64,000 nucleotides of DNA from Acidobacteriota bacterium (GCA_004299485.1 SCQP01000014.1:1-64000), one strand, 5' to 3'; counted from the first letter of the stretch, positions 19,091 through 28,082 are shown. Notes: generated by a model from the letters alone, not told the origin. Program-made: numbers and translations.

Positions 19091-20479
19091 ATGGCGCGCG
19101 GCGGGTTCGGCGGTCGGTCGCTGGCGGCAATGCTGCTCCTGGGCCTTGCCGTGGGCTGGCTGTTGGCGCGCCACACCTACAAACCGCAAGCACAGCCGCG
19201 AGTGCCGCTTTCGGCCCGGATCAGTGCGGCCGAGCGCGCCGTGACGCCGGCCGTCGTGACGATTGATGTCGACAGTCGCGGACGCCGGGGGCGCTTGCTG
19301 CACAGCCAGGGTTCGGGCCTGATCGTCGACGCGCATGGCTATATCATCACCAACCGGCACGTGATACGCGATGGCGCGCGCATTGCCGTGCGCACCGATA
19401 CCGGCAGCGCGCATCATCTCTACTACGCCCATCTGGTGGGCGCCGACCCCGATACGGATTTGGCGCTGCTGAAGATCAAAGCCGCGCATCCACTGCCGTT
19501 TGCGCCGCTTGCGGCTTCTGACAATTTAGCCGTGGGCGATTGGGTGGTTGCTGTCGGTAGTCCCTTCGGCTTGGCCAATACCGTGACGGCGGGCATCGTA
19601 AGCGCGGTGCACCGCGTCATGGATCCGCGCCAGCAATTCGAAACCTTCATCCAAACGGATGCGCCCATCAACCCAGGCAACAGTGGTGGTCCGTTGGTGA
19701 ATCTATCCGGTCAGGTGGTCGGCATCAACACCGCAATTTATACGGAAGGGAGTGGCTACCAGGGGATCGGTTTCGCGCTGCCGAGCGATTTGGTCCGGCA
19801 GATTTATCCCGAGCTACTGCACCGGGGGCAAGTCACGCGGGGTTCGCTGGGCGTGTACTTCGAGAGCTCGCTCGACCCGGCCATTCGCCGTATCTACCAC
19901 ATTGCTAATGGCGTTCCGCTGACGCAGGTAGCTGCGAGCGGACCGGCAGCCAAGGCCGGGCTAAAGCCTGGGGATGTGATCACGATGTTGAACGGCCAGC
20001 GTGTTGCCGATGCCGCCGTCTTGATGCGCGACGTTGAGTTCTATCCGGTCGGGCGCACCATTCGGGTCGGTTATACCCGCAAGGGCCAGTATCACTCAGC
20101 CGAACTGCGGGTGGCTAATCGTGCCCAGCTATTTCCCAGCGCGGCGGGCTGGGCTGCAACCCGAAAACACAGCGCCCCTTTCAGGCCACCCACGGATTTC
20201 GGTATGGTGCTGGAAACCGCGCCCGGCGGCAAGGGTGTACGTGTCCTGGGTGTAGTTCCTGGTTCTTTTGCCGATGAGATGGGTGTAAATGCCGGCGATC
20301 TAATTCTGCAACTGAACCGGCAGGATGTACATAGCCGTAATCAGTGGGAACGAACTGCGGCGGGACTCCATCCTGGCTCGGATGTAGCCATGCTACTGCA
20401 TCGCCGCGATGACAGTGGCGCGGTGAGCCGCTGGCTCGTGGGTGGCACGATTCCGCCCCCGCTCGAGGGCCACCCCTGA
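19091..20479 (+). CDS. HtrA/DegP-type serine protease with two PDZ domains
   Basis: Membrane-anchored envelope protease of the S1C family, 462 residues. Residues 10-27 form a hydrophobic anchor or uncleaved signal (SLAAMLLLGLAVGWLLA). The trypsin-like domain has the full triad: H90 in 'TNRHVI', D123 in 'DTDLALLKI' and S198 in 'NPGNSGGPL'. Two PDZ domains follow, with 'AASGPAAKAGLKPGDVI' and 'VPGSFADEMGVNAGDLIL' as their carboxylate-binding loop segments. These proteases remove misfolded periplasmic proteins. The gene begins four bases after the rpoD stop and its TGA overlaps the next ATG (TGATG), so it is probably transcribed from the rpoD promoter, linking envelope quality control with the primary sigma factor. 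Confidence 0.93.
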   Translation: MARGGFGGRSLAAMLLLGLAVGWLLARHTYKPQAQPRVPLSARISAAERAVTPAVVTIDVDSRGRRGRLLHSQGSGLIVDAHGYIITNRHVIRDGARIAVRTDTGSAHHLYYAHLVGADPDTDLALLKIKAAHPLPFAPLAASDNLAVGDWVVAVGSPFGLANTVTAGIVSAVHRVMDPRQQFETFIQTDAPINPGNSGGPLVNLSGQVVGINTAIYTEGSGYQGIGFALPSDLVRQIYPELLHRGQVTRGSLGVYFESSLDPAIRRIYHIANGVPLTQVAASGPAAKAGLKPGDVITMLNGQRVADAAVLMRDVEFYPVGRTIRVGYTRKGQYHSAELRVANRAQLFPSAAGWAATRKHSAPFRPPTDFGMVLETAPGGKGVRVLGVVPGSFADEMGVNAGDLILQLNRQDVHSRNQWERTAAGLHPGSDVAMLLHRRDDSGAVSRWLVGGTIPPPLEGHP

Positions 20480-20805
20480 TGGCGGTTTGGCTCCTGGCAT
20501 TGGCGTTGATTACGCCACCTCACCATGCACGCCGCAAGGCGCGCCACCACGTCGCGCGTCATAGCCGCCTCCAACGGGTAGACATCAGCCCCGCACGCGC
20601 GACGCAGATTCAACAGGCGCTGGTCCACGCTGGTTATCTCAGCGAAGTCAGCGGACATTGGGATGCCGCCAGCATTGCTGCCATGAAGAAATTCCAGGCC
20701 GCGCACGATTGGCAGACCCGCTACGTCCCCGATGCGCGCGCACTGATGGCGCTGGGTCTGGTGCGCACGGGGACTGAGCAGGTCGCCGAAAACGGCATTC
20801 TGTAG
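20479..20805 (+). CDS. Small exported protein with peptidoglycan-binding domain
   Basis: A 108-residue protein whose start overlaps the protease stop by one base. Residues 1-12 are hydrophobic (AVWLLALALIT), perhaps a short signal sequence, followed by a His/Arg-rich stretch. Residues 38-90 match the PG_binding_1 helical repeat: 'ATQIQQALVHAGYLSEVSGHWD' in parts, with I-Q-x-A-L-x3-G-Y-L, then 'SIAAMKKFQAAHDW', the usual A-x3-F-Q motif, and 'PDARALMALGL'. Such domains tether proteins to the cell wall. There is no attached catalytic domain, so its role, perhaps helping the co-encoded protease reach the wall, is inferred from context. Confidence 0.78.
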   Translation: MAVWLLALALITPPHHARRKARHHVARHSRLQRVDISPARATQIQQALVHAGYLSEVSGHWDAASIAAMKKFQAAHDWQTRYVPDARALMALGLVRTGTEQVAENGIL

Positions 20806-20893
20806 GCGTTGCAGCGGCGCACGGCGCAGTACGCGTGCGACAACTCACGGAACTGGTGATTTGCGCTGCTGCCTCCGTAGTCGCCGCCGGGGC

Positions 20894-21271
20894 TTACACA
20901 AGCGCCCATGCTGCCGCGCCGGGAACGTTCAACGTCCCGTGTACGAAACCGATGCGGCGGGTCTCGCGCTGACTGAGGCGATGCCAGTCGGCGAGCGCGG
21001 CGACGGCGGAGCCGAGCGCGCCGACCAAGCCAATGACAATGGCCCCTCTTGCCGCCGCATCCCAAGGGTCACGGCCACGTTTGCCGGCGAGCCGGTCGAA
21101 CACCACGGCGGCTGTCCAGCCGCCCAGCGGCACATCCGTCAGCACGACATGCAGAGGATGGCCGAGGGGATTACCATGCAGTCAACCGGCGACAGCGTCG
21201 CGGCGTGAGCCGAGCCGTTTGAGGGAGGCAGCAATTGCGCGGTCCAGGCCTTTTTCAGCCGTTTCCAGCCA
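20894..21271 (-). pseudogene. Decayed DUF2231-type membrane protein gene
   Basis: On the minus strand a reading frame runs from about 21271 to a TAA at 20894 and encodes features of DUF2231 membrane proteins: an N-terminal helix (LDRAIAASLKRLGSRRDAVAG), 'LHGNPLGHPLHVVLTDVPLG', a membrane span around 'GAIVIGLVGALGSAVAALADW' given here only in part, and 'GFVHGTLN'. The frame is broken by TGA at 21182-21184, at the point where W-L-H-G would be expected, since the protein sequence continues intact on both sides. There is no ATG upstream and the second half of the family, after the H-x3-N helix, is missing. Both defects together indicate a dead gene. A GTG at 21145 could start an 83-residue fragment, but I doubt it is functional. 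Confidence 0.7.
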
Positions 21272-21324
21272 TTAATGGAGCGCCACTACGGAGGCGAGTG
21301 AGAGGAGCGTGCTGAAACGCAGCT

Positions 21325-21771
21325 TCAGGCAGCTCGGGCTTCGGGATTGGCGGGTACCAAACGCGCGTCGAGTTGAATTTGCACGCCGCTCAGCGCCTTG
21401 GAGACGGGGCAGGTAAGCCTGGCTTGCTCGGCGGCGCGGCCAAACTGTTCCGGGGTGATACCTTCTACGGCAGCTTCACAGTGCAGGTGGATGGCCGAGA
21501 TAACGTAGCTATCGCCGCTCCGGTCAAAATGCACATCGGCCTGAGTGGTAATGCGGCTTGGTGTGGCATGCAGGTGTCCTAACTCGAGTGCCAGCGCCAT
21601 GGAAAAGCATGCGGCGTGAGCGGCTCCCAGCAATTCTTCCGGATTCGTGCCTTCGCCGCTTTCCATGCGCGAGGCATACGAGTACGCACCCTGGTAGCTT
21701 CCGAAGCCAAGCGTTCCCCTGCCGCTGGCGACCTTTCCTTCCCATGCCGCCTGTGCGTGTCGAACGGGCAT
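21325..21771 (-). CDS. osmC: OsmC-type peroxiredoxin
   Basis: Thiol peroxidase that reduces organic hydroperoxides, usually with reduced lipoylated proteins or dithiols. The 148-residue protein matches the OsmC subfamily from its start 'AQAAWEGKVASGRGTL' on. The two catalytic cysteines are present: C55 in 'AAHAACFSMAL' and C121 in 'RLTCPVSKAL'; 'GTNPEELLGAAH' is the conserved E-x-L-x-A/G-A-H helix. The ATG at 21771 was chosen because the upstream in-frame extension is unrelated and runs into the next gene's promoter region. It is divergent from the aldehyde dehydrogenase gene. Confidence 0.93.
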   Translation of the reverse strand: MPVRHAQAAWEGKVASGRGTLGFGSYQGAYSYASRMESGEGTNPEELLGAAHAACFSMALALELGHLHATPSRITTQADVHFDRSGDSYVISAIHLHCEAAVEGITPEQFGRAAEQARLTCPVSKALSGVQIQLDARLVPANPEARAA

Positions 21772-21837
21772 ACTGTGCGGCGATGATACGCGGGCGCGGG
21801 TGGTTGCATGGCGGGGTGCAGTAAACTGGAAAACGCT

Positions 21838-23334
21838 ATGGCAGACACTATTTCTCTTCACAATTGGATCGCAGGTCAGCCCGCGGCACCGCATTCCGGT
21901 GCCTGGCTGGAACGGCAGAATCCGGCGGACACGCGCGATCTGGTGGCGCGTGTGCCGGCCTCTGACGCCGCGGATGCCGACGCAGCCCTCGCGGCGGCAG
22001 CGGCAGCCTACCCTGGCTGGCGGGCCACGCCCGCACCACGGCGGGCCGAAATTCTGTTCCGGGCGGCGCAGCTCCTGGTCGAGCGCAAGGAGGCCTACGC
22101 CGCAGCGATGACGCGGGAAATGGGCAAAGTACTGGAGGAGACGCGCGGCGATGTGCAGGAAGCCATCGACATGCTCTACTTCATCGCCGGCGAAGGCCGG
22201 CGGCTGTATGGTCAGACCACGCCCTCAGAGCTGGCCAACAAGGTATGCATGACGGCGCGCGTGCCGCTGGGTGTGGCGGCGCTGATTACACCTTGGAATT
22301 TTCCCATGGCGATTCCGAGTTGGAAGCTGGCGCCCTGCCTGTTGTGCGGCAACACCGCCGTGCTCAAGCCTGCGGAAGACACCCCGCTTTCCGCCATGAA
22401 CCTGGTGCAAACTCTGACTGATGCCGGACTGCCGGCGGGCGTGGTGAACGTGGTATTTGGGCGCGGCGGCGAAGTGGGCGCGGCGCTGGTGAGCGATGAG
22501 CGTCCGCGCATCATTTCCTTCACCGGTTCTACGGCGGTAGGGAAACAGGTGGGCCAGATTGCCGCTGCCGGCTTGAAGCATTGCAATCTGGAGATGGGAG
22601 GCAAGAACGCCATCCTCATCCTGGATGATGCCGACTTGGAACTCGCCCTCGATGGCTGCCTGTGGGCAGCCTTTGGCACAAGTGGCCAGCGTTGTACCGC
22701 CGCCAGCCGCATCGTGGTGCAGAAGGGGATTTACAAAAAGTTCCTGGAAGCGTTCCAGAAGCGAGCCGCGGCGCTCCGCATCGGCCCAGGGCTGGACGCC
22801 GCGAGTCAGGTCGGACCCATCGTCAACGCCAAGCAGCGGCAGCGGATCGAGGAGTACATCGAAATTGGTAAAAAAGAAGGCGCGCGGTTGGCGCTGGGCG
22901 GCGGGCGCGTGATGACTGAGGCCTGCGCGCACGGCTACTTTCTGCAGCCTACTATCTTCGCCGACGTCGACCGGGGTATGCGGATCGCGCAGGAGGAAAT
23001 TTTTGGCCCGGTGGTGTCGCTGATTCCGTGCCAAAACCTGGAGGAGGCGATCGCCATCAACAACGGCGTGCGGTACGGTCTGTCCTCGTCGTTATATACC
23101 GCTGATGTCAATGCCGCCTTCCAGGCCATGCGCGATCTGGACACCGGTATTGTTTATATCAACGCACCAACCATTGGCGCGGAAGTCCACCTGCCTTTTG
23201 GCGGAGTGCGTGCGACCGGCAACGGGCATCGGGAAAGCGGACTGGCGACGCTCGAAGTCTACAGCGAGTGGAAAACCATATATGTCGACTACAGCGGCCG
23301 ACTGCAACGGGCGCAGATTGATACGGGGGAATAG
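21838..23334 (+). CDS. NAD(P)+-dependent aldehyde dehydrogenase
   Basis: A 498-residue member of the ALDH superfamily that oxidises an aldehyde to the acid. All catalytic elements are present: N154 in '[22 protein letters not shown]' region, E252 in 'LEMGGKNA', the nucleophile C286 in 'GQRCTAAS', 'FTGSTAVGK' for the cofactor and 'EEIFGPVV' near the end. The overall pattern is like alpha-ketoglutarate-semialdehyde or aminoadipate-semialdehyde dehydrogenases, but I cannot fix the substrate. The gene lies 3 bp before alanine dehydrogenase, so the pair probably serves amino-acid or amine catabolism. The start at 21838 is set by homology at residue 3 onwards; a TAAACT box lies ten bases upstream. 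Confidence 0.9.
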   Translation: MADTISLHNWIAGQPAAPHSGAWLERQNPADTRDLVARVPASDAADADAALAAAAAAYPGWRATPAPRRAEILFRAAQLLVERKEAYAAAMTREMGKVLEETRGDVQEAIDMLYFIAGEGRRLYGQTTPSELANKVCMTARVPLGVAALITPWNFPMAIPSWKLAPCLLCGNTAVLKPAEDTPLSAMNLVQTLTDAGLPAGVVNVVFGRGGEVGAALVSDERPRIISFTGSTAVGKQVGQIAAAGLKHCNLEMGGKNAILILDDADLELALDGCLWAAFGTSGQRCTAASRIVVQKGIYKKFLEAFQKRAAALRIGPGLDAASQVGPIVNAKQRQRIEEYIEIGKKEGARLALGGGRVMTEACAHGYFLQPTIFADVDRGMRIAQEEIFGPVVSLIPCQNLEEAIAINNGVRYGLSSSLYTADVNAAFQAMRDLDTGIVYINAPTIGAEVHLPFGGVRATGNGHRESGLATLEVYSEWKTIYVDYSGRLQRAQIDTGE

Positions 23335-23337
23335 GCC

Positions 23338-24453
23338 ATGATTATCGGAGTCCCGCGGGAGTTGAAGGATCACGAAACCCGTGTCAGCCTGGTGCCCGCG
23401 GGCGTCGTCGAACTGACGGGCGCGGGCCACCAGGTGCTAGTCGAGACGGGCGCTGGGCAAGCGTCGTTTTTTGACGACGAAGAGTACCGGCGGGCGGGCG
23501 CGGAGCTGTTGGGTACGGCCAAAGATCTCTGGTCGCGCGCCGAGCTGGTGTGCAAGGTGAAGGAGCCGATCGAGGCGGAGTATAAATTGTTTCGTCCAGG
23601 GTTGCTCCTGCTCACCTATTTGCACCTGGCGCCGCTACCGGATTTGACCGAGCATCTGCTGCAACAGCAAGTCACGGCAATCGGCTACGAGACTGTTTCT
23701 TCGAGCAGCGATGGGCGCTTGCCCCTGCTTGAGCCCATGAGTGAAATCGCCGGGCGGCTGGCGGTGCAGATCGGTGCGCAATATCTGGAGCGGCGGTATG
23801 GCGGGCGCGGCATGCTGCTCGGCGGAGTGCCGGGCGTGCCGCCGGGACGGGTGTTGATTCTGGGCGCGGGGATTGTGGGCAGCAATGCCGCGCGCATGGC
23901 CTCCGGCCTGGGGGCAGTGGTGACGGTGGCCGACCGCAGCGCCGTGCGGCTGCGGCATCTGGACGACATTCTGGATGGGCGGGTGCAAACGCTGGCCTCG
24001 AATCCGGCGACGATTTCCGACGCAGTGGCCGAAGCCGATCTGGTGATCGGCGGGGTATTGATTCCCGGCGCCAGCGCGCCCAAGGTGGTGACCCGTAGCA
24101 TGGTGGCAAGCATGAAGCGCGGCGCCGTAATTGTGGACGTCTCCATCGACCAGGGCGGCTGCATTGAAACCGCGCACCCCACCACCCACACCCACCCTTC
24201 CTACATTGAATTGGACGTGGTTCACTACGCCGTCACCAACATGCCGGCCGCGGTGCCGCGGACCTCAACCCTGGCGCTCACCAACGCGACTTTGCCCTAC
24301 GTGCGCAAGGTGGCTGATCTCGGCTTTGTGGCGGCGGTACACAGCGACGCGGGTCTGATGCGCGGCGTCAACACTCACGCCGGGGTGTTGACGTATGAAG
24401 CGGTTGCTGCGGCCCAGGCACGGCCCCACCGCAATTTGAGCGAGCTAGTTTAG
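23338..24453 (+). CDS. ald: Alanine dehydrogenase
   Basis: Catalyses the reversible NAD-dependent deamination of L-alanine to pyruvate and ammonia. The sequence is characteristic from the start ([21 protein letters not shown] is the family opening, shortened here to I-I-G-V-P-R/K-E). Substrate-binding K74 lies in 'KVKEP' and H in 'TYLHLAP'. The Rossmann motif is '[21 protein letters not shown]', and '[14 protein letters not shown]' holds the catalytic Asp. '[15 protein letters not shown]' completes the family signature. Length, 371 residues, is standard. It forms an operon with the aldehyde dehydrogenase; products would enter central metabolism as pyruvate. Confidence 0.96.
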   Translation: MIIGVPRELKDHETRVSLVPAGVVELTGAGHQVLVETGAGQASFFDDEEYRRAGAELLGTAKDLWSRAELVCKVKEPIEAEYKLFRPGLLLLTYLHLAPLPDLTEHLLQQQVTAIGYETVSSSSDGRLPLLEPMSEIAGRLAVQIGAQYLERRYGGRGMLLGGVPGVPPGRVLILGAGIVGSNAARMASGLGAVVTVADRSAVRLRHLDDILDGRVQTLASNPATISDAVAEADLVIGGVLIPGASAPKVVTRSMVASMKRGAVIVDVSIDQGGCIETAHPTTHTHPSYIELDVVHYAVTNMPAAVPRTSTLALTNATLPYVRKVADLGFVAAVHSDAGLMRGVNTHAGVLTYEAVAAAQARPHRNLSELV

Positions 24454-24480
24454 GCAGCACCTGTGAGTTCGTTGACAGCT

Positions 24481-24486
24481 TATAAT
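24481..24486 (+). promoter_or_regulatory. -10 element of hrcA
   Basis: A perfect TATAAT, five bases before the GTG at 24492. A TTGACA at 24472-24477 is only three bases away and cannot serve as its -35. No CIRCE inverted repeat, the usual HrcA operator, is present in the 38-bp gap after ald. Confidence 0.5.
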
Positions 24487-24491
24487 GAAGC

Positions 24492-25577
24492 GTGCGCGAT
24501 GTGTCCCAAGCTACGGCGGCCCCGGCGGCAGGCCGCGAAACGGCAATCCTGGAAGGTGTGGTGGAGACCTACCTGGCGACGGGATTCCCGGTGGGCTCGC
24601 GGGCGCTGGCGGAAGGTGGCCGATTGGAGACAAGCTCGGCGACCATCCGGCATGCCCTGGTGGAGCTGGAACGGTGCGGATTTCTGACACAGCCCCATAC
24701 CTCGGCGGGGCGGGTGCCGACCGCCGCGGCGATCCGCTGGTGGCTGCAGCGCATGGACGCACCCTTGCCGCTGGGCGATGAAGGACAAAAGCTGCGCCTG
24801 GAACAGGCGTTGCGCGCGGCCAGTGATGAAACCACTCTCTGGTTACGCACCTCCGAGTTTTTAGCTGAACTGACGAGCCAGGTGGGCATGGTGGCCGTGC
24901 TGCCGGCACACGACACAGGTCTGAAGGACCTGAGGTTCTTCCGGCTGACGGATTATCGGGTTCTGGCAATTCTGGTGACGGCCGATGGTCAAGTGCGCGA
25001 GCGCGTGGGACGGGTACCGGAGGCCTACAGCCAGCCCGAGTTGGATACCGCCAGCCGCTATCTGCTCCACCATTTCAGCGGTTTGACTTTGGCCCGCATC
25101 CGCCAGGAGCTGGTGCGGCGGGTAGAGGAAGAACGCGCCGCCTACGACGAACTGCTCAAGCGGGTGTTAGTGCTGTCGCATTGCGGAGTCCTGGAGATGC
25201 AGAATGAGGGCGCCGTGTACGTGCAAGGTGCCGGACACCTGGCAGAAAACCTGCACGCCAGCCGCCTGGCGGCGCTGTTGAGTGAGTTGCAACAGAAAGA
25301 ACGCTGGTTGCACCTGCTGGCGGGACTGGACGAGCCGTTGAACGCGGAAGTGGTGCACTGGGAAGCGGGAAACAACCTGCAGGAGCGGTGCTGGCTGCGC
25401 GTGCGCGTCGGCATGGAGAACGAGGCCATGCCGGAGCTCTCGCTCATTGCCGCTAATTATGGATCGGGCGCGATTGGCATCCTTGGTCCCACTCGCATGC
25501 CGTATGCGTATGTGCTGGGGGCGGTAGCCCTGGTCCGCGCCGTTTGCCAGCGGGTGCTGGGGGAGCAATTGTCATGA
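24492..25577 (+). CDS. hrcA: Heat-inducible transcription repressor HrcA
   Basis: Repressor of class I heat-shock genes. The N-terminal winged helix is clear: 'ILEGVVETYLATGFPVGSRALAEG', 'LETSSATIRHALVELERCGFLTQPHTSAGRVPT', shown in parts, with the D/E-x-S-x-A-T-I-R-x2-L/M-x2-L-E recognition helix and the invariant 'HTSAGRVPT'. The GAF-like regulatory domain follows and ends with 'GAIGILGPTRMPYA', matching the family G-x-I/L-G-I/V-I/L-G-P-x-R-M-x-Y. The start is a GTG placed directly after the -10 box; a second GTG at 24501 is an alternative. The grpE ATG overlaps its stop (ATGA). Confidence 0.94.
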   Translation: MRDVSQATAAPAAGRETAILEGVVETYLATGFPVGSRALAEGGRLETSSATIRHALVELERCGFLTQPHTSAGRVPTAAAIRWWLQRMDAPLPLGDEGQKLRLEQALRAASDETTLWLRTSEFLAELTSQVGMVAVLPAHDTGLKDLRFFRLTDYRVLAILVTADGQVRERVGRVPEAYSQPELDTASRYLLHHFSGLTLARIRQELVRRVEEERAAYDELLKRVLVLSHCGVLEMQNEGAVYVQGAGHLAENLHASRLAALLSELQQKERWLHLLAGLDEPLNAEVVHWEAGNNLQERCWLRVRVGMENEAMPELSLIAANYGSGAIGILGPTRMPYAYVLGAVALVRAVCQRVLGEQLS

Positions 25578-26128
25578 GCCTGGAAAATCCGGATAGCAAC
25601 TCCGATGTGACCGCGAGCTCCGGTCTCGACCCGGAACACCAGCTCGCAGAGGCGACGCCGGCGCCGGAAGTGGCGGACGAAGTCCAAAAGCTCACCGAGG
25701 AGCGGGACGCTCTGCAGGACCGGCTGCTGCGCGCTCTGGCGGAAGCCGACAACGCGCGCAAACGTTATGCGCGGGAGCTGCAGGATGCCCGCCAGCTTGC
25801 GACCGCCGAAACGGCGAGGCCATTTCTCAGCGTGGTGGACAGCTTCGACCGGGCGCAGGCGCATGCCGCCTCCGGCTCCGTCGACGAACTGCGCAAGGGC
25901 ATGGATTTGCTGCACCGCCAGCTTCTCGATGCCGCCCGCAAGGCAGGCCTGGAACCGATTGCCTCGCAGGGCCAGAGTTTCGATCCCCATCTGCACGAAG
26001 CGCTGGAGATGGTGGAAACCACGGACGCTCCCGACGGTCAAATTGTGGAGGAACTGCAACGCGGTTACAAACTGCGCGACCGGCTGGTTCGTCCTGCGAT
26101 GGTGCGCGTGGCGCGCCGCAAGGGTTGA
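25574..26128 (+). CDS. grpE: Nucleotide exchange factor GrpE
   Basis: Co-chaperone that releases ADP from DnaK. The 184-residue protein has a disordered acidic start, a long coiled-coil helix (LTEERDALQDRLLRALAEADNARKRYARE, with the 'A-x2-D/E-N-x2-K/R-R' signature), and the beta-wing head containing 'PFLSVVDSFDRA' and 'GQSFDPHLHEAL' (P-x2-H-E-A). The end 'YKLRDRLVRPAMVRVA' matches G-Y-x-L-x-D-R-x-L/V-R-P-A-x-V-x-V. Start chosen at the ATG that overlaps the hrcA stop. Order hrcA-grpE-dnaJ is conserved; dnaK itself is not in this cluster. Confidence 0.95.
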   Translation: MSLENPDSNSDVTASSGLDPEHQLAEATPAPEVADEVQKLTEERDALQDRLLRALAEADNARKRYARELQDARQLATAETARPFLSVVDSFDRAQAHAASGSVDELRKGMDLLHRQLLDAARKAGLEPIASQGQSFDPHLHEALEMVETTDAPDGQIVEELQRGYKLRDRLVRPAMVRVARRKG

Positions 26129-26140
26129 TCCGGCGTGCCC

Positions 26141-27262
26141 ATGGCAGAAAAACGCGACTACTACGAGGTACTCGGCGTCGGCCGTGACGCCGGGGAGACC
26201 GACATCAAGAGCGCCTATCGCCGCCTGGCGATGAAGTATCATCCCGACCGCAACCAGGGCGACCCGCACGCCGAGGAAGCGTTCAAGGAGGCATCGGAAG
26301 CCTACACTGTCCTGGCCGATCCGCAAAAGCGCGCCCAATACGATCGCTTCGGCCATGCCGCGGTGGGCGGCAACGGTGGTCCCGGGTTTGATCCCAGCGC
26401 CTTCACCGACTTTGCCGATATTTTTGGCGACTTTTTCGGCTTTGGCGAGATTTTTGGAGGTGGACGCCGCACTCGCCGCGGCGGTCAGCGGGGCTCGGAT
26501 CTGCGCTATGACCTGGAGCTAACGTTTGAACAGGCGCTGCGGGGTGCGGAGGTGGAAATCAAATTCCAGCGCCTGGGCACGTGCGATGTCTGCCACGGCA
26601 AGCGCACCCGCGGGGGCGCGGCGCCACCTACCTGCCCGGATTGCCGGGGTACGGGGCAGGTGCGATTCCAGCAGGGCTTTTTCAGCGTGGCGCGGACGTG
26701 CGGCACCTGTGCCGGCGCGGGGGTCGTAATCCGGGATCCCTGTACGGCGTGTCACGGACAGGGGCGGAGCAGCAAGGAAATTCATCGCACCGTGGCGGTG
26801 CCGGCAGGCATCGAGGAAGGCATGCAACTGCGCCTCAGCAGCGAGGGGGAAGCGGGCGTGGGCGGCGGCGCGGCAGGCGACCTGTATGTTCTGATCCACG
26901 TGCTCGCGCATCCGTTTTTCCGCCGCCGAGGCACCGAATTGTATTGTTCGATTCCCGTTTCGTTTCCGCAAGCGGCGCTCGGCTGTGACGTCAAGGTGCC
27001 CACACCTTGGGGGGATGATTTCCTGACAGTGCCCCCGGGCACGCCAAGTGGCGCTGAGATGCCGGCCCTGAAGGGCAAGGGGGCTCCGCGCGTGAATGGA
27101 CGTGGACGCGGAGATCTGCATGTCATGGTCGAGATCGAAGTCCCCAAGAAACTGACGCGCGAGCAAAAGCAAGTGCTGCAGGAACTCGATCGGCTCATGC
27201 CCAACCAGAATATTCCGCACGACGCCGGATTATTCGAAAAGGTCAAGGATCTGTTCGGTTAG
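26141..27262 (+). CDS. dnaJ: Chaperone protein DnaJ
   Basis: Hsp40 that hands substrates to DnaK and stimulates its ATPase. Residues 1-68 are the J domain with H-P-D at 34-36 (KYHPDRN). A Gly/Phe-rich linker follows (FGDFFGFGEIFGGGRR). The zinc-finger domain carries four C-x2-C-x-G-x-G type repeats: 'CDVCHGKRTRG', 'CPDCRGTGQ', 'CGTCAGAGV' and 'CTACHGQGR'; the first is slightly irregular, with K-R instead of x-G. The C-terminal substrate-binding domains end in the dimerisation helix. The 373-residue length fits type I DnaJ. A GTG two codons upstream is possible. Confidence 0.96.
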   Translation: MAEKRDYYEVLGVGRDAGETDIKSAYRRLAMKYHPDRNQGDPHAEEAFKEASEAYTVLADPQKRAQYDRFGHAAVGGNGGPGFDPSAFTDFADIFGDFFGFGEIFGGGRRTRRGGQRGSDLRYDLELTFEQALRGAEVEIKFQRLGTCDVCHGKRTRGGAAPPTCPDCRGTGQVRFQQGFFSVARTCGTCAGAGVVIRDPCTACHGQGRSSKEIHRTVAVPAGIEEGMQLRLSSEGEAGVGGGAAGDLYVLIHVLAHPFFRRRGTELYCSIPVSFPQAALGCDVKVPTPWGDDFLTVPPGTPSGAEMPALKGKGAPRVNGRGRGDLHVMVEIEVPKKLTREQKQVLQELDRLMPNQNIPHDAGLFEKVKDLFG

Positions 27263-27264
27263 GG

Positions 27265-27957
27265 ATGGCCCGCCGCCGCTTTTTCGCTACCCGAGTCCAG
27301 GGCGATCGCGCCTCGATTGAGGGCGCGGGAGCGCAGCATCTGGCATCCGTGCTGCGGGTGGAACCCGGTCAGGAGTATGAGCTGGCGTGGGAGGGCGCCG
27401 TTTACCTCGCCCGGATCGAACGGGCAAGTTCGGGTGCAGTCGCCTTCGCGATCCTGGAGAGGCTGGCCGCGCCGGCGCCGGTGCCGCAACTGGAAGCCGG
27501 CGTAGCGATCTTTAAATTTCACCGTTACGAGTGGATGCTGGAAAAGGCGACCGAGCTGGGGCTGACGCGGTTGTGGCCGCTGGTCACGCGGCGGACCGAC
27601 GCGCAGCTAGCCACCGCCGCCACAGCCCGCTGCCGCCGCTGGCAGCAAATCGCCGCGCAAGCCGCCGAACAGTCGCGGCGTGCGGAACTCCCTGAGGTGG
27701 CGCCGCCGCTGGCGCTGCGCTCATTTCTGTCCCTGCCGGCCACGGGAAACCGTTGGCTGCTGCAGGAATCCGAAGCAGCTAGTACCGTGCTGGCGCCTGG
27801 CACGCCTTGCCGGTTGCTGATCGGACCGGAAGGCGGCTGGACTCCGGAGGAAGCTGCCGAGGCGGCCACTGCCGGGTTTACGCCGGTTTCCCTCGGCTCC
27901 CGGATTTTGCGCTGTGAGACGGCCGTGCTTGCCGCCCTCGTCCTGGCCGCGCGCTGA
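27265..27957 (+). CDS. rsmE: 16S rRNA (uracil1498-N3)-methyltransferase
   Basis: SPOUT-fold methyltransferase acting on U1498 of 16S rRNA, using S-adenosylmethionine. The 230-residue protein has the N-terminal PUA-like part ('RRRFFATRVQGD', 'HLASVLRVEPGQ') and the knotted C-terminal domain with 'EWMLEKATELGLTRLWPLVTRR', 'QQIAAQAAEQSRR', 'LLIGPEGGWTPEE' and the final 'LGSRILRCETAVLAALV', the classical I-L-R-x-E-T-A motif. It starts two bases after dnaJ; dnaJ-rsmE adjacency is common in bacteria. The stop is followed at once by the dispersed repeat that probably terminates the heat-shock operon. Confidence 0.95.
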   Translation: MARRRFFATRVQGDRASIEGAGAQHLASVLRVEPGQEYELAWEGAVYLARIERASSGAVAFAILERLAAPAPVPQLEAGVAIFKFHRYEWMLEKATELGLTRLWPLVTRRTDAQLATAATARCRRWQQIAAQAAEQSRRAELPEVAPPLALRSFLSLPATGNRWLLQESEAASTVLAPGTPCRLLIGPEGGWTPEEAAEAATAGFTPVSLGSRILRCETAVLAALVLAAR

Positions 27958-28072
27958 AGTGGCTCGCCACTTTTTGCCCTGGTCGCTCCCGTTGGGCGCT
28001 TGGAGTGCGGGCTTCGATTGCCGGCAGGGTCCGCCCGTTGGCGCTCAGGGCTTCTCCAAGTTGCCGCCAGGA
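27957..28072 (+). repeat. Dispersed ~115-bp repeat, copy A
   Basis: Begins with AAGTGGCTCGCCACTTTTT (perfect 5-bp arms GTGGC/GCCAC with a T tract), followed by about 95 bp shared with copy B (32866-32980, opposite orientation) and, less closely, copies C and D. It fills the gap between the convergent rsmE and phosphoesterase genes. The palindrome plus T tract can terminate the hrcA-rsmE transcript. Confidence 0.85.
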
Positions 28073-28082
28073 GCGGCCCTAC

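Noticed and set aside
24472-24486. TTGACA followed by TATAAT before hrcA as a -35/-10 pair.
   Set aside because: The two boxes are only 3 bp apart; sigma-70 needs about 17.
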